This document shows positions 26,142 to 34,030 of a stretch of DNA of 64,000 nucleotides, piece after piece. The stretch spans positions 62,001 through 126,000 of the forward strand of contig NZ_JACIEI010000004.1 of the NCBI RefSeq assembly GCF_014196805.1, written 5' to 3'. The DNA is from Sulfitobacter undariae (GTDB lineage: Bacteria > Pseudomonadota > Alphaproteobacteria > Rhodobacterales > Rhodobacteraceae). Position 1 is the first letter of the stretch; each line of letters opens with the position of its first letter. The notes beneath the pieces are model-generated. The model saw only the letters and a list, made by a program, of their open reading frames with translations, had not been told where the DNA came from and made no database searches. Position numbers and translations under genes: made by a program.

Positions 26142-26160
26142 TAAAGGGCCGGAATATCCC
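26142..26160 (-). other. Hairpin after the riboswitch (possible expression platform)
   Basis: On the minus strand GCCGG and CCGGC pair around a 6-base loop and are followed by CCTTTAT, between the riboswitch core and the cbiM-like start. It resembles a weak intrinsic terminator and could be the riboswitch's output, though sequestration of the GGAAGGA ribosome site is an alternative. Confidence 0.4.
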
Positions 26161-26174
26161 GGCGGTTACGTTGA

Positions 26175-26296
26175 GATGGCTGGTATTCTGACTTGCAGTT
26201 TGGGGCGCCTTAGCCGTTCAGCTGCTTACAGTTGCGGGGGCAGTCCAAGTTTCTCACTTGGTTCCCAATTAAGACCGTCTCACAACGGCCACCATC
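26175..26296 (-). ncRNA. Cobalamin riboswitch
   Basis: Read on the minus strand, the leader of the cbiM-like gene contains the conserved core of the B12 riboswitch: GGGAACCAAGTG, then ACTGCCCCCGCAACTGTAAG, then AAGTCAGAATACCAGCC. GATGGT and GCCATC at the two ends can close the basal stem. Adenosylcobalamin binding would lower expression of the downstream cobalt transporter, the standard logic for this class. Confidence 0.93.
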
Positions 26297-26394
26297 AAAA
26301 GTAACTCTACTTGATTTGAGCAGCGTGGCAAGGCGCAACTACTACGCCAGACACTTGAAATCACACCACAAACCTGTGGTCATTCAGTCAACAT

Positions 26395-26994
26395 TCACTG
26401 CACCACGCGCAGCGTCAAATTCAGCCGCCCGCCTTTCGGCAGCAGCTTGGACGACCCCGCCCTGATCCTATCCACTCCGTGATAAGCACGCCGCGCTTCG
26501 CCACCCATCACCACCACATCCCCGGATTTCAGCCACATACTCTCGGTCTTGCCGCCACGTGTGACATTACCCATGCGAAACAGTCCCTCATCCCCCAGCG
26601 ATATTGACACCACAGGCCACTGCATATCCGCCTCGTCACGGTCTTGGTGTAGGCCCATCTTGGCCTCGGCCCCATAATAGTTGACCAAACAACACTCCGG
26701 CTGCCGCTCCAACCCCGTCAAACTCTGCCAAATATCCAACACATCAGCGGGAATCGCAGGCCACGTTTTGCCCGATGGATGACGCTCCGCATAACGATAG
26801 CCGTCTTTATCCGAAATCCAGCCATATTGACCCGCCGCCGTCATCCGTACCAACATCGGCTTGCCATTCGGCATCTCGGGGCGAAAGAACGGCACCTGCG
26901 CAACAACACCCCGCACAGCCGCCAAAACTGTCCGTTGCGCCGCGACATCCAGATACTCGGAATGGATTTCGAACCCTTTCACCGAAAATTTCAC
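26395..26994 (-). CDS. alkB: AlkB-like 2-oxoglutarate/Fe(II) dioxygenase
   Basis: 199 residues of the AlkB family, which repairs methylated bases in DNA or RNA by oxidative demethylation. Iron ligands are in LHQDRDEAD (HxD) and the later AYHGVDRI (His). The 2-oxoglutarate-binding arginines are in the C-terminal RLNLTLRVV. NYYGAEAKMGLHQD matches the family N-Y motif. An apparent TTG start lies further upstream, but a GTG at 26994 preceded by AGGGGA at good spacing fits better. It lies between the riboswitch and dnaK, reading away from dnaK. Confidence 0.9.
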   Translation of the reverse strand: MKFSVKGFEIHSEYLDVAAQRTVLAAVRGVVAQVPFFRPEMPNGKPMLVRMTAAGQYGWISDKDGYRYAERHPSGKTWPAIPADVLDIWQSLTGLERQPECCLVNYYGAEAKMGLHQDRDEADMQWPVVSISLGDEGLFRMGNVTRGGKTESMWLKSGDVVVMGGEARRAYHGVDRIRAGSSKLLPKGGRLNLTLRVVQ

Positions 26995-27065
26995 CGCTCG
27001 TCCCCTGTTTTCGATCAATTTTCAGGATTTATGCCTGATTCATGCCATCTTGGTGTACGCCAAGG

Positions 27066-27094
27066 TTGCAGCACCGCAACCCCCTCACTATATA
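27066..27094 (+). promoter_or_regulatory. Candidate dnaK promoter
   Basis: TTGCAG at 27066-27071 and TATATA at 27089-27094 are spaced 17 bases. C-rich sequence (CCCCCTC) precedes the -10 element, a feature also of heat-shock sigma-32 promoters, so either sigma factor could read it. Predicted start near 27101. A GGTGTACGCC imperfect palindrome sits just upstream. Confidence 0.5.
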
Positions 27095-27105
27095 CCCATC
27101 GAACT

Positions 27106-27128
27106 GCTGGAAACGCCCTGTTTCCAGC
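27106..27128 (+). other. Perfect hairpin at the 5' end of the dnaK leader
   Basis: GCTGGAAAC and GTTTCCAGC form a perfect 9-bp stem with a 5-base loop, starting about five bases after the predicted transcription start and 80 bases before the dnaK ATG. It does not cover the ribosome site. A 5'-end stabilising stem or a binding site are the likely roles. Confidence 0.6.
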
Positions 27129-27207
27129 ATCAACCGGATCGGGGCAAGGTGCCATAAAGGGCCTTCGCCTCGTGTAATCGCCTTGAGCTAAATGAGGGAT
27201 CGAAAAT

Positions 27208-29127
27208 ATGGCCAAAGTAATTGGTATTGACCTTGGAACAACAAACTCCTGTATCGCAATCATGGACGGCAGCCAGCCCCGCGTTATTGAAAACGCGGAA
27301 GGTGCGCGTACTACGCCATCTATCGTTGCATTTACAGATGACGAGCGCCTTGTAGGCCAGCCGGCAAAACGTCAGGCCGTCACCAACCCTGAAAACACTA
27401 TCTTTGGTGTTAAACGTCTCATCGGCCGTCGCAACGACGATGCGGATCTGGCCAAAGACAAAAAGAACCTGCCCTTCAACGTGATTGATGGCGGCAATGG
27501 CGACGCATGGGTGCAAGCCAAAGGTGAGAAATACTCCCCTTCACAAATCTCTGCATTCATCCTCGGCAAGATGAAAGAAACAGCTGAGTCGTATCTCGGC
27601 GAAGAAGTGACACAGGCGGTTATCACCGTGCCTGCTTACTTCAACGACGCACAGCGTCAGGCCACCAAAGACGCAGGCAAAATTGCCGGTCTCGAAGTGC
27701 TGCGTATCATCAACGAACCAACTGCGGCCGCTTTGGCCTACGGTCTGGACAAAGAAAACACACAAACCATCGCGGTCTATGACCTTGGTGGCGGTACATT
27801 TGACGTAACCATCCTCGAAATCGACGATGGCCTGTTCGAAGTAAAATCCACCAACGGCGATACATTCCTCGGCGGTGAAGACTTTGACATGCGCATCGTG
27901 AACTACCTCGCGGGTGAGTTCAAAAAAGAGCACAACGTTGACCTGACACAAGATAAAATGGCCCTTCAGCGTCTGAAAGAAGCTGCTGAAAAAGCCAAAA
28001 TCGAACTGTCGTCTTCCTCACAAACCGAGATCAACCAACCGTTCATCTCGATGGGCGCAAACGGCCAGCCGCTGCACATGGTTATGAAAATGACCCGCGC
28101 CAAGCTGGAAACGCTTGTTGGTGATCTGATCAAATCCTCGATGAAACCTTGTGCCGCCGCGCTCAAGGATGCGGGCCTGACGGCTGCGGACATCGACGAA
28201 GTTGTTCTGGTTGGCGGTATGACCCGCATGCCGCGCGTGATCGAAGAAGTGACCAAGTTCTTTGGCAAAGAGCCACACAAAGGTGTGAACCCTGACGAAG
28301 TTGTTGCGCTGGGCGCGGCCATTCAGGCCGGTGTTCTGCAAGGCGACGTAAAAGACGTGGTTCTGCTGGATGTGACACCTCTGTCCTTGGGTATCGAAAC
28401 CCTCGGCGGTGTGTTCACACGTTTGATCGACCGCAACACAACCATCCCAACGAAGAAGAGCCAAGTCTTCTCGACTGCGGAAGACAACCAGAACGCCGTA
28501 ACCATCCGCTGTTTCCAAGGTGAGCGCGAAATGGCTGCGGACAACAAAATTCTGGGTGCTTTCAACCTCGAATCGATCCCGCCTGCCCCACGCGGCATGC
28601 CACAGATCGAAGTGACCTTCGACATCGATGCAAACGGTATCGTATCCGTCGGCGCGATGGACAAAGGCACAGGCAAAGAACAGAAAATCACCATCCAAGC
28701 TTCTGGTGGTCTGTCCGATGCCGACATCGAGAAAATGGTTCAAGACGCTGCTGACAACGCCGATGCGGATAAAGAACGCCGCTCGCTGATCGAAGCGAAA
28801 AACCAAGCCGAGAGCCTCATCCACTCGACAGAAAAAGCTGTGGAAGAGCACTCTGACAAGGTTGATCCGACAACCGTCGAAGCGATCGAATTGGCAATTG
28901 CCGCCCTGAAAGACGATCTGGAAACAGAAAATGCCGACAAAATCAAATCCGGCATCCAGAACGTCACCGAAGCTTCTATGAAGCTGGGTGAAGCCATCTA
29001 CAAAAACGCGCAAGACGCGAACGAAGATGACATGGCAGCCGCCGCTGACGAAGCTCCGAATGGGGCAGGCGATGATGATATCGTCGACGCAGACTTCGAA
29101 GACCTCGACAACGACAAACGCGGATAA
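27208..29127 (+). CDS. dnaK: Molecular chaperone DnaK (Hsp70)
   Basis: 639 residues, normal length. The ATPase domain opens with [16 protein letters not shown] and includes [16 protein letters not shown] and [13 protein letters not shown], the three Hsp70 signatures. The substrate-binding domain follows from about residue 390 ([14 protein letters not shown]). The C-terminal lid ends in an acidic tail ([16 protein letters not shown]). It folds and refolds proteins in the cytoplasm with DnaJ and GrpE. dnaJ follows after 78 bp. Codon choice is strongly biased, as expected for a highly expressed gene. Confidence 0.99.
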   Translation: MAKVIGIDLGTTNSCIAIMDGSQPRVIENAEGARTTPSIVAFTDDERLVGQPAKRQAVTNPENTIFGVKRLIGRRNDDADLAKDKKNLPFNVIDGGNGDAWVQAKGEKYSPSQISAFILGKMKETAESYLGEEVTQAVITVPAYFNDAQRQATKDAGKIAGLEVLRIINEPTAAALAYGLDKENTQTIAVYDLGGGTFDVTILEIDDGLFEVKSTNGDTFLGGEDFDMRIVNYLAGEFKKEHNVDLTQDKMALQRLKEAAEKAKIELSSSSQTEINQPFISMGANGQPLHMVMKMTRAKLETLVGDLIKSSMKPCAAALKDAGLTAADIDEVVLVGGMTRMPRVIEEVTKFFGKEPHKGVNPDEVVALGAAIQAGVLQGDVKDVVLLDVTPLSLGIETLGGVFTRLIDRNTTIPTKKSQVFSTAEDNQNAVTIRCFQGEREMAADNKILGAFNLESIPPAPRGMPQIEVTFDIDANGIVSVGAMDKGTGKEQKITIQASGGLSDADIEKMVQDAADNADADKERRSLIEAKNQAESLIHSTEKAVEEHSDKVDPTTVEAIELAIAALKDDLETENADKIKSGIQNVTEASMKLGEAIYKNAQDANEDDMAAAADEAPNGAGDDDIVDADFEDLDNDKRG

Positions 29128-29150
29128 ATTCGCAGTTTGGAACCATGACA

Positions 29151-29178
29151 GGGCCGGTCCGATCAGACGGGCCGGCCC
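29151..29178 (+). other. GC-rich hairpin between dnaK and dnaJ
   Basis: GGGCCGGTCC and GGGCCGGCCC can pair over 10 bp, one pair being G-U, with an 8-base loop. It lies 23 bases after the dnaK stop and 28 before dnaJ. It probably lowers dnaJ relative to dnaK by partial termination or by stabilising the dnaK mRNA end. Confidence 0.55.
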
Positions 29179-29205
29179 TTCACGTTCCAGAAAGAGGTAA
29201 TTCTT

Positions 29206-30360
29206 ATGGCAAAACGTGACTATTACGAGATTCTCGGCGTCGCCAAAGGCGCGTCTGCCGACGAGATCAAAAAGGGCTATCGTGTAAAAGCGAAAGAACT
29301 GCACCCAGACCGCAACAAAGACCGTCCCGAGGCCGAAGGCCTATTCAAAGAGGCCAATGAGGCCTACGAAGTTCTCAAAGACGCAGAAAAGAAAGCTGCT
29401 TATGACCGTTATGGTCATGCAGCATTCGAAGGCGGAATGGGCGGCGGTGGACGTCCTGGCGGCGGCATGGGCGGCGGACAAGGTGACTTCTCTTCTGCCT
29501 TCTCCGATGTCTTTGACGACCTGTTTGGTGACTTCATGGGCGGACGTGGCCAGCAAGGCGGCGGTCGACGCGCTGCACGCGGCTCTGATCTGCGCTACAA
29601 CCTGCGGATTTCTCTCGAAGAAGCTTTCGCTGGCATGCAGAAGTCGATCAACGTGCCAACATCGGTCAGTTGTGGATCATGTAGTGGGTCCGGTGCCGAA
29701 GGTGGCGCAGAGCCAACCACCTGCCCAACCTGTTCGGGCATGGGTAAAGTACGCGCGCAACAAGGTTTCTTCACCGTTGAACGCAGCTGTCCTACCTGCT
29801 CTGGCATGGGTCAGATTATTAAAAACCCATGTAAAACCTGCCGTGGTGCAGGACGTGTGGAAAAAGACCGCTCGCTTTCCGTTAACATCCCCGCTGGTGT
29901 TGAAACGGGCACGCGCATCCGCCTTGCAGGCGAAGGCGAAGCAGGTATGCGCGGCGGTCCTTCCGGCGATCTATACATCTTCATTGAGGTGAAAGAACAC
30001 GAGTTGTTCGAGAGGGACGGGCCAAACCTGTTCTGCCGCGTTCCCGTAACCATGGGCAACGCCGCCCTAGGCGGCAGTATCGAAGTCCCCACAATTGATG
30101 GGGGCCGTGGCCGTGTATCGGTTCCGGCAGGCAGTCAATCCGGGCGTCAAATGCGCCTGCGCGGCAAAGGCATGCCCCATCTGCGCGGCGGTACAACTGG
30201 CGATATGATCATCGAACTGGCGGTTGAAACCCCAGTGAACCTGACCAGCCGCCAAAAGGAACTGCTGCGCGAATTCGAGGAACTTTCTGAAGAGAATAAT
30301 CCCGAAGGCAGCAGCTTCTTTTCCTCCGTCAAATCCTTCTGGGATTCGATGAAAGGCTGA
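29206..30360 (+). CDS. dnaJ: Chaperone protein DnaJ
   Basis: 384 residues. The J domain (about 1-70) contains [12 protein letters not shown] and the HPD motif in [10 protein letters not shown], which triggers DnaK ATPase. A Gly-rich linker follows ([16 protein letters not shown]). The zinc domain has four C-x2-C-x-G-x-G type repeats: [31 protein letters not shown] and [10 protein letters not shown]. The C-terminal substrate-binding and dimerisation domains complete a class I DnaJ. Ribosome site GAGG precedes the ATG. Confidence 0.98.
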   Translation: MAKRDYYEILGVAKGASADEIKKGYRVKAKELHPDRNKDRPEAEGLFKEANEAYEVLKDAEKKAAYDRYGHAAFEGGMGGGGRPGGGMGGGQGDFSSAFSDVFDDLFGDFMGGRGQQGGGRRAARGSDLRYNLRISLEEAFAGMQKSINVPTSVSCGSCSGSGAEGGAEPTTCPTCSGMGKVRAQQGFFTVERSCPTCSGMGQIIKNPCKTCRGAGRVEKDRSLSVNIPAGVETGTRIRLAGEGEAGMRGGPSGDLYIFIEVKEHELFERDGPNLFCRVPVTMGNAALGGSIEVPTIDGGRGRVSVPAGSQSGRQMRLRGKGMPHLRGGTTGDMIIELAVETPVNLTSRQKELLREFEELSEENNPEGSSFFSSVKSFWDSMKG

Positions 30361-30372
30361 AACCGAAAATAA

Positions 30373-30398
30373 CCGGCGGGCTTTAACGGGCCCGCCGG
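30373..30398 (+). terminator. Terminator after dnaKJ
   Basis: CCGGCGGGC and GCCCGCCGG form a 9-bp perfect stem with an 8-base loop, 12 bases after the dnaJ stop, followed by a T-rich tract (CTCCTTTTCCTTT). A good intrinsic terminator. Confidence 0.85.
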
Positions 30399-30501
30399 CT
30401 CCTTTTCCTTTCACCGCAAAATTCACTTCCATGCCCCCAACGATTCGCATCAACTATGTTGAACTGCGTCTCCTTTACCTGTGCAAAGCCGGTGCCGCGT
30501 C

Positions 30502-30520
30502 GGTGTACACATGGTGTACA
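30502..30520. promoter_or_regulatory. Operator-like palindrome upstream of radC
   Basis: TGTACAC-ATG-GTGTACA is a perfect 7-3-7 inverted repeat (30504-30520). It also reads as two direct copies of GGTGTAC 11 bases apart. It lies 68 bp before radC. The site resembles the repeats between gltD and the GFA gene. No regulator is known to me for it. Confidence 0.5.
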
Positions 30521-30587
30521 GCTTGCACACGTTGGCTTTGGCCTATCGTTAACCAGAATCTAACCAATCCCGTTGCACGCTCTCGCT

Positions 30588-31337
30588 ATGAACGCATTCA
30601 ACGAACAGTCACTCCCATTCCTGCTAGACGATGCACAGCCCACAGTGGCTGTCAGCGGCAAGCAGCCCTCTTACATCACGGATCACCGTCAACGTTTACG
30701 CGCCCGTTTCATGAGTGGTGGAGCAGCCGCGCTGCCCGAATATGAACTGTTAGAATTGGTTCTGTTCCGCGCCATTCCGCGACGGGATGTCAAACCGCTG
30801 GCACATGCATTGATGGGGCATTTTGGTGATTTTAATCGTGTCATCGCCGCCCCAGAAACCCGTCTGCGCGAGGTTTCTGGCGTAGGCGACGCTGTGATCC
30901 TTGAATTGAAAATCGTTGAGGCAGCAGCCCACCGCATGGCGCGATCCCGCATCATGCAACAACCGGTTTTATCCAGCTGGGATGCCCTATTGGACTATTG
31001 CCATACCACGATGGCACACCGAGAAACCGAACAGTTTCGCGTGCTCTATCTGGACCGTAAAAATGTGCTTATCGCTGATGAAGAACAGGCCAAAGGCACG
31101 GTTGATCACGTCCCCGTTTACCCCAGAGAGGTCGCAAAGCGCGCTTTAGAACTAAATGCCTCTGCCATCATACTGGTCCATAATCACCCGTCGGGCGACC
31201 CGACACCTTCCCCCTCTGACATCGAGATGACCAACCGCGTCAATGCCGCCTGTAAAGCATTGGATTTAACTTTGCATGATCATCTTATCATTGGGAAATG
31301 CCAAGAACTTAGTTTTCGTTCCGAAGGCTATCTGTAG
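30588..31337 (+). CDS. radC: RadC family JAMM/MPN+ protein
   Basis: 249 residues. The N-terminal half contains a helix-hairpin-helix-like region (LLELVLFRAIPRRDVKPLA, LREVSGVGDAVILELK). The C-terminal half is the RadC metalloprotease-like domain with the JAMM motif AIILVHNHPSGDPTPSPSDIE, whose two His and Asp bind zinc. The cellular role of RadC remains uncertain; the old link to DNA repair has been questioned. The ATG at 30588 is preferred over an in-frame codon five residues earlier. Confidence 0.94.
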   Translation: MNAFNEQSLPFLLDDAQPTVAVSGKQPSYITDHRQRLRARFMSGGAAALPEYELLELVLFRAIPRRDVKPLAHALMGHFGDFNRVIAAPETRLREVSGVGDAVILELKIVEAAAHRMARSRIMQQPVLSSWDALLDYCHTTMAHRETEQFRVLYLDRKNVLIADEEQAKGTVDHVPVYPREVAKRALELNASAIILVHNHPSGDPTPSPSDIEMTNRVNAACKALDLTLHDHLIIGKCQELSFRSEGYL

Positions 31338-31338
31338 G

Positions 31339-32907
31339 TTATTGCACCCAAATTTCTACACGACGGTTGGCCCGTTGGCCCCATGTGCTTTCGTCACAGG
31401 CCATCGGCATCGCTTCACCAAACGCATCAACCCCCAGCTCGACACGCTCCAGATTACCCGCTACCGCAGCTTCTTTCACCGCACGCAAAACCGCATCAGC
31501 ACGCCGCAGCGCAATGTCTCTGTTCGCGTCGGCAGCGCCGTTCCCATCGCTAAAGCCCACAAACAGCAAGCGCCGCGCATCGTACTGGCCCACTTCCAAC
31601 GCCCGTGCCAACTGCTGCACATTTGAGCGAGATTGCGCATCAAGACGAATGGACCCCGCCTCAAAGCGGAAAGACGTACTTAGGCGTGACATGGGCGTCA
31701 ATGTCGCGGTCATACGTTGCAACTCACCTAGGCTGACCTCGGTGCCCGCATTCGCAATTGCATTCGCAAAGCGGTTGCCTTGATGCTCAACCTCAATCTC
31801 TTCTGGTGTTTGATCCACAAAACCGGAACGCCGGATCACAATCTGCGCAGCGGGGCCACGGGTAAACGCCAAAAATTCTCGTGCAATCTGTGGTAATCGG
31901 CGGGCTGGAAAATACAGGAACATCGGCGCCGTAAGGGGGTAATCTTCTGTCTTAATCGTGCGACGTGAGGCTTCCATCGAGAACCCGCAGCTTCCAGTAA
32001 GCATCAAATCCTGCGTGTTTCCCCGATCTGCATAACTGGTCAAACCCAGTGCAAATGTATCAGCAGCCACAGCTTGCGCCAGATCTGCCAGCATCGCATG
32101 GCGCGTGCCACCATCTGCCAATATTTTCAGCCCATCTGGGACCAATAACTGATCCGCAATCGCTTGGCTCAGACCTGACCCTTCAGCGGGTAGATGCAGA
32201 CTGATCGGCACATCAGGTCCGCCAAGTGATTTCCAGTTGGTGATACGTCCTGCCAACACCTGCGCCAGCTTGTTAGGTGAGATACCCCTCACCGGATTGC
32301 TACCAGACACCACAGGCACGATCGCATCAAGGGCTAGAACCCGGCTTCGGTTAAGGCCAGTCATATCGCCCAACCCCGCCTCTCGGGCGCGGCTTCTCTC
32401 ATCAGGGCGAATTTCGCGTAAAGACATCACAATGTCTGCTTCATCGGCCAGAAGATCGGCGAAACCTTCATCGGTATTCGTCACGCGAAATTGGAAACGC
32501 GCAGCGAGCTTACCATCATCAATTCGGTAGATAAGGTAGGCAAAGCTCTCCGGCTTATCGCCTTTGATGCGTTCCGCCCGATACCCATTCTTTTGTGAAA
32601 ATGCCTCGATAAGGGCCGGCATCACCACCGCACCCAAGCTAGGGGCACCCGATATCTGAAGCTCGGCAACGTAGTCCTGCAAATCAGGACACGCAGGGCC
32701 TTCACAAAGTACGCCAGAGCTGTCGATCGTCAGCTCTCCGTAATCGGTTTCGACCCGATAGAACTCGCCATCAAATCCAAGCAGCATCCCACTCAGCTCT
32801 ACCTTGCTATCGCGAGAGGTAAGCGTGATGTCCTGCGCCATGACGGGCAGGGGTGTTCCAAAAAGAAAAAGTGCGGCGAAAACCGCCGCACATATTACTT
32901 TTGTCAT
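31339..32907 (-). CDS. PstS-like solute-binding domain fused to OmpA peptidoglycan-binding domain
   Basis: 522 residues with a signal peptide (1-24, ending PVMAQD). Residues about 70-390 look like a phosphate-ABC-type binding domain: DIVMSLREIRP, ALDAIVPVVSGSNPV, LAGRITNWKSLGG and EGSGLSQAI are the PstS-like ligand-loop regions. The last 120 residues are an OmpA/MotB domain (RSNVQQLARAL, FVGFSDGNGAADANRDIALRRADAV, WGQRANRRVEI) that binds peptidoglycan. The fusion would anchor a periplasmic sensor or binder to the cell wall. The ligand is unknown; no pst transporter genes are nearby. It follows the unknown 332-residue gene by 17 bp. Confidence 0.82.
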   Translation of the reverse strand: MTKVICAAVFAALFLFGTPLPVMAQDITLTSRDSKVELSGMLLGFDGEFYRVETDYGELTIDSSGVLCEGPACPDLQDYVAELQISGAPSLGAVVMPALIEAFSQKNGYRAERIKGDKPESFAYLIYRIDDGKLAARFQFRVTNTDEGFADLLADEADIVMSLREIRPDERSRAREAGLGDMTGLNRSRVLALDAIVPVVSGSNPVRGISPNKLAQVLAGRITNWKSLGGPDVPISLHLPAEGSGLSQAIADQLLVPDGLKILADGGTRHAMLADLAQAVAADTFALGLTSYADRGNTQDLMLTGSCGFSMEASRRTIKTEDYPLTAPMFLYFPARRLPQIAREFLAFTRGPAAQIVIRRSGFVDQTPEEIEVEHQGNRFANAIANAGTEVSLGELQRMTATLTPMSRLSTSFRFEAGSIRLDAQSRSNVQQLARALEVGQYDARRLLFVGFSDGNGAADANRDIALRRADAVLRAVKEAAVAGNLERVELGVDAFGEAMPMACDESTWGQRANRRVEIWVQ

Positions 32908-32924
32908 GTGACCTCAGCATTGCG

Positions 32925-33923
32925 TTAGTTAGACGCAACCTTCATGTCTTCGAACAGATTATTCAACACCAGAAAGTTACCTGAGGCATCACATTCGGGC
33001 ACAGCAAGCGTCAAATCTTTAGATGTGATATCCTTGCCACTTAAGGTCTGCAAAGTCCGCGCTTCAATCTCGAGTCCACAGTTATTTTCAGCGACTTCCG
33101 TTTCAACACTCACAGCGACATCACCAGAGCTTTGCGAAGCGCTGACGGGAAAGGTATAAACCTCTGCGGCAAGGCCATCCACTGCCGAAGGATCACCCAA
33201 ACGCGTGAGATAGCCCCCGCGCCCTGTCACGCCAAATGTTGCATCACGTGTAGCGCCCGACCAAATATGCCCTTCGCTATTATAGTCAGCGCCAAACTCG
33301 CGCGCATGAAGCTGGAAGCCAGTATCGCCTTTCCACTGCAAAACCACACGGTCAAAATCTGACATGTCCTCTACGGTTGTCTGCGCAACACCACCCTCGC
33401 CATTGGTAAAGGCCACAATAAAGACAGCCTCTTTTTCCAGCGCCGGAACAGTAATGTTCAGATTGCCGTTTGCATCTGTAGTTTGGCTAAACACCAGACC
33501 CGCATGGTGCACCGTCACACGCTCTGCTGGCAAACAAGGTGCAGCAAGCGTCAGCTTTACCATAGCAGCAGCGACTGACCGAGCTTTCGCAGAGATTTCA
33601 CAAGTTGCCGCCGCTTCTGCCTCGGGCAGAGGTGCCGTTTCTGTTGCATCCGTGCTCGCAGTGGCTGCAGCTTTTGCTGCGGGCTCCGCAATCTTCGGTG
33701 CGACGGAGGGCGCGTTCTCTGACTGCTGAGGCTCGTCAAATTTAGCTGCTGTCAGTGTAATGGCACCAACGTCCAGAATGGCCGCCTCTGCGTTCGCCAA
33801 AGGCGCGCCCTGAAAACCGTCAGAAGACGACGTTGTGGTCTGCCCACCCTGCATAACGTAGCCGATGGCCAAGGCGCAAGCCAGAGCTCCAGCGGTGGTG
33901 GCAACTTCTTTACGGTACTTCAT
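32925..33923 (-). CDS. Exported protein of unknown function
   Basis: 332 residues. The N-terminus KYRKEVATTAGALACALAIGYVM is a signal anchor or signal peptide. An Ala/Pro/Glu-rich stretch (about 60-105) looks like a periplasmic linker. The remainder is beta-rich (VTVHHAGLVFSQTTDANGNLNITVP, then HIWSGATRDATFG) with paired cysteines (CEISAK, APCLP, NNCGL, PECDA) that could form disulfides. I do not recognise a family, though proteins at this position beside secA in related genomes are sometimes loosely labelled as translocases. GAGG precedes the ATG. Probably an operon with the OmpA-fusion gene. Confidence 0.75.
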   Translation of the reverse strand: MKYRKEVATTAGALACALAIGYVMQGGQTTTSSSDGFQGAPLANAEAAILDVGAITLTAAKFDEPQQSENAPSVAPKIAEPAAKAAATASTDATETAPLPEAEAAATCEISAKARSVAAAMVKLTLAAPCLPAERVTVHHAGLVFSQTTDANGNLNITVPALEKEAVFIVAFTNGEGGVAQTTVEDMSDFDRVVLQWKGDTGFQLHAREFGADYNSEGHIWSGATRDATFGVTGRGGYLTRLGDPSAVDGLAAEVYTFPVSASQSSGDVAVSVETEVAENNCGLEIEARTLQTLSGKDITSKDLTLAVPECDASGNFLVLNNLFEDMKVASN

Positions 33924-33973
33924 ATCCTCGGTCCCTTGTTACGAAGTGGGTCGAGAATCACAATCACCTGAAA

Positions 33974-33999
33974 TCGAGGCCACAATACGGCGGCCTCGA
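33974..33999 (-). terminator. Terminator-like hairpin after secA
   Basis: TCGAGGCC and GGCCTCGA form an 8-bp stem with a 10-base loop in the 107-bp gap after secA. On the minus strand ATTTC follows, a weak T tract. It separates secA from the two exported-protein genes downstream. Confidence 0.55.
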
Positions 34000-34030
34000 G
34001 CTGATATTAAGACAATTTTAATAAGTATGC

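Noticed and set aside
28018..29304. Long open frame of 428 codons antisense to dnaK
   Set aside because: It is a by-product of dnaK's biased codon use and lacks any domain or ribosome site.
30504..30520. radC upstream palindrome as an alphaproteobacterial LexA box
   Set aside because: The known box is GTTC-N7-GTTC; this sequence does not fit it.
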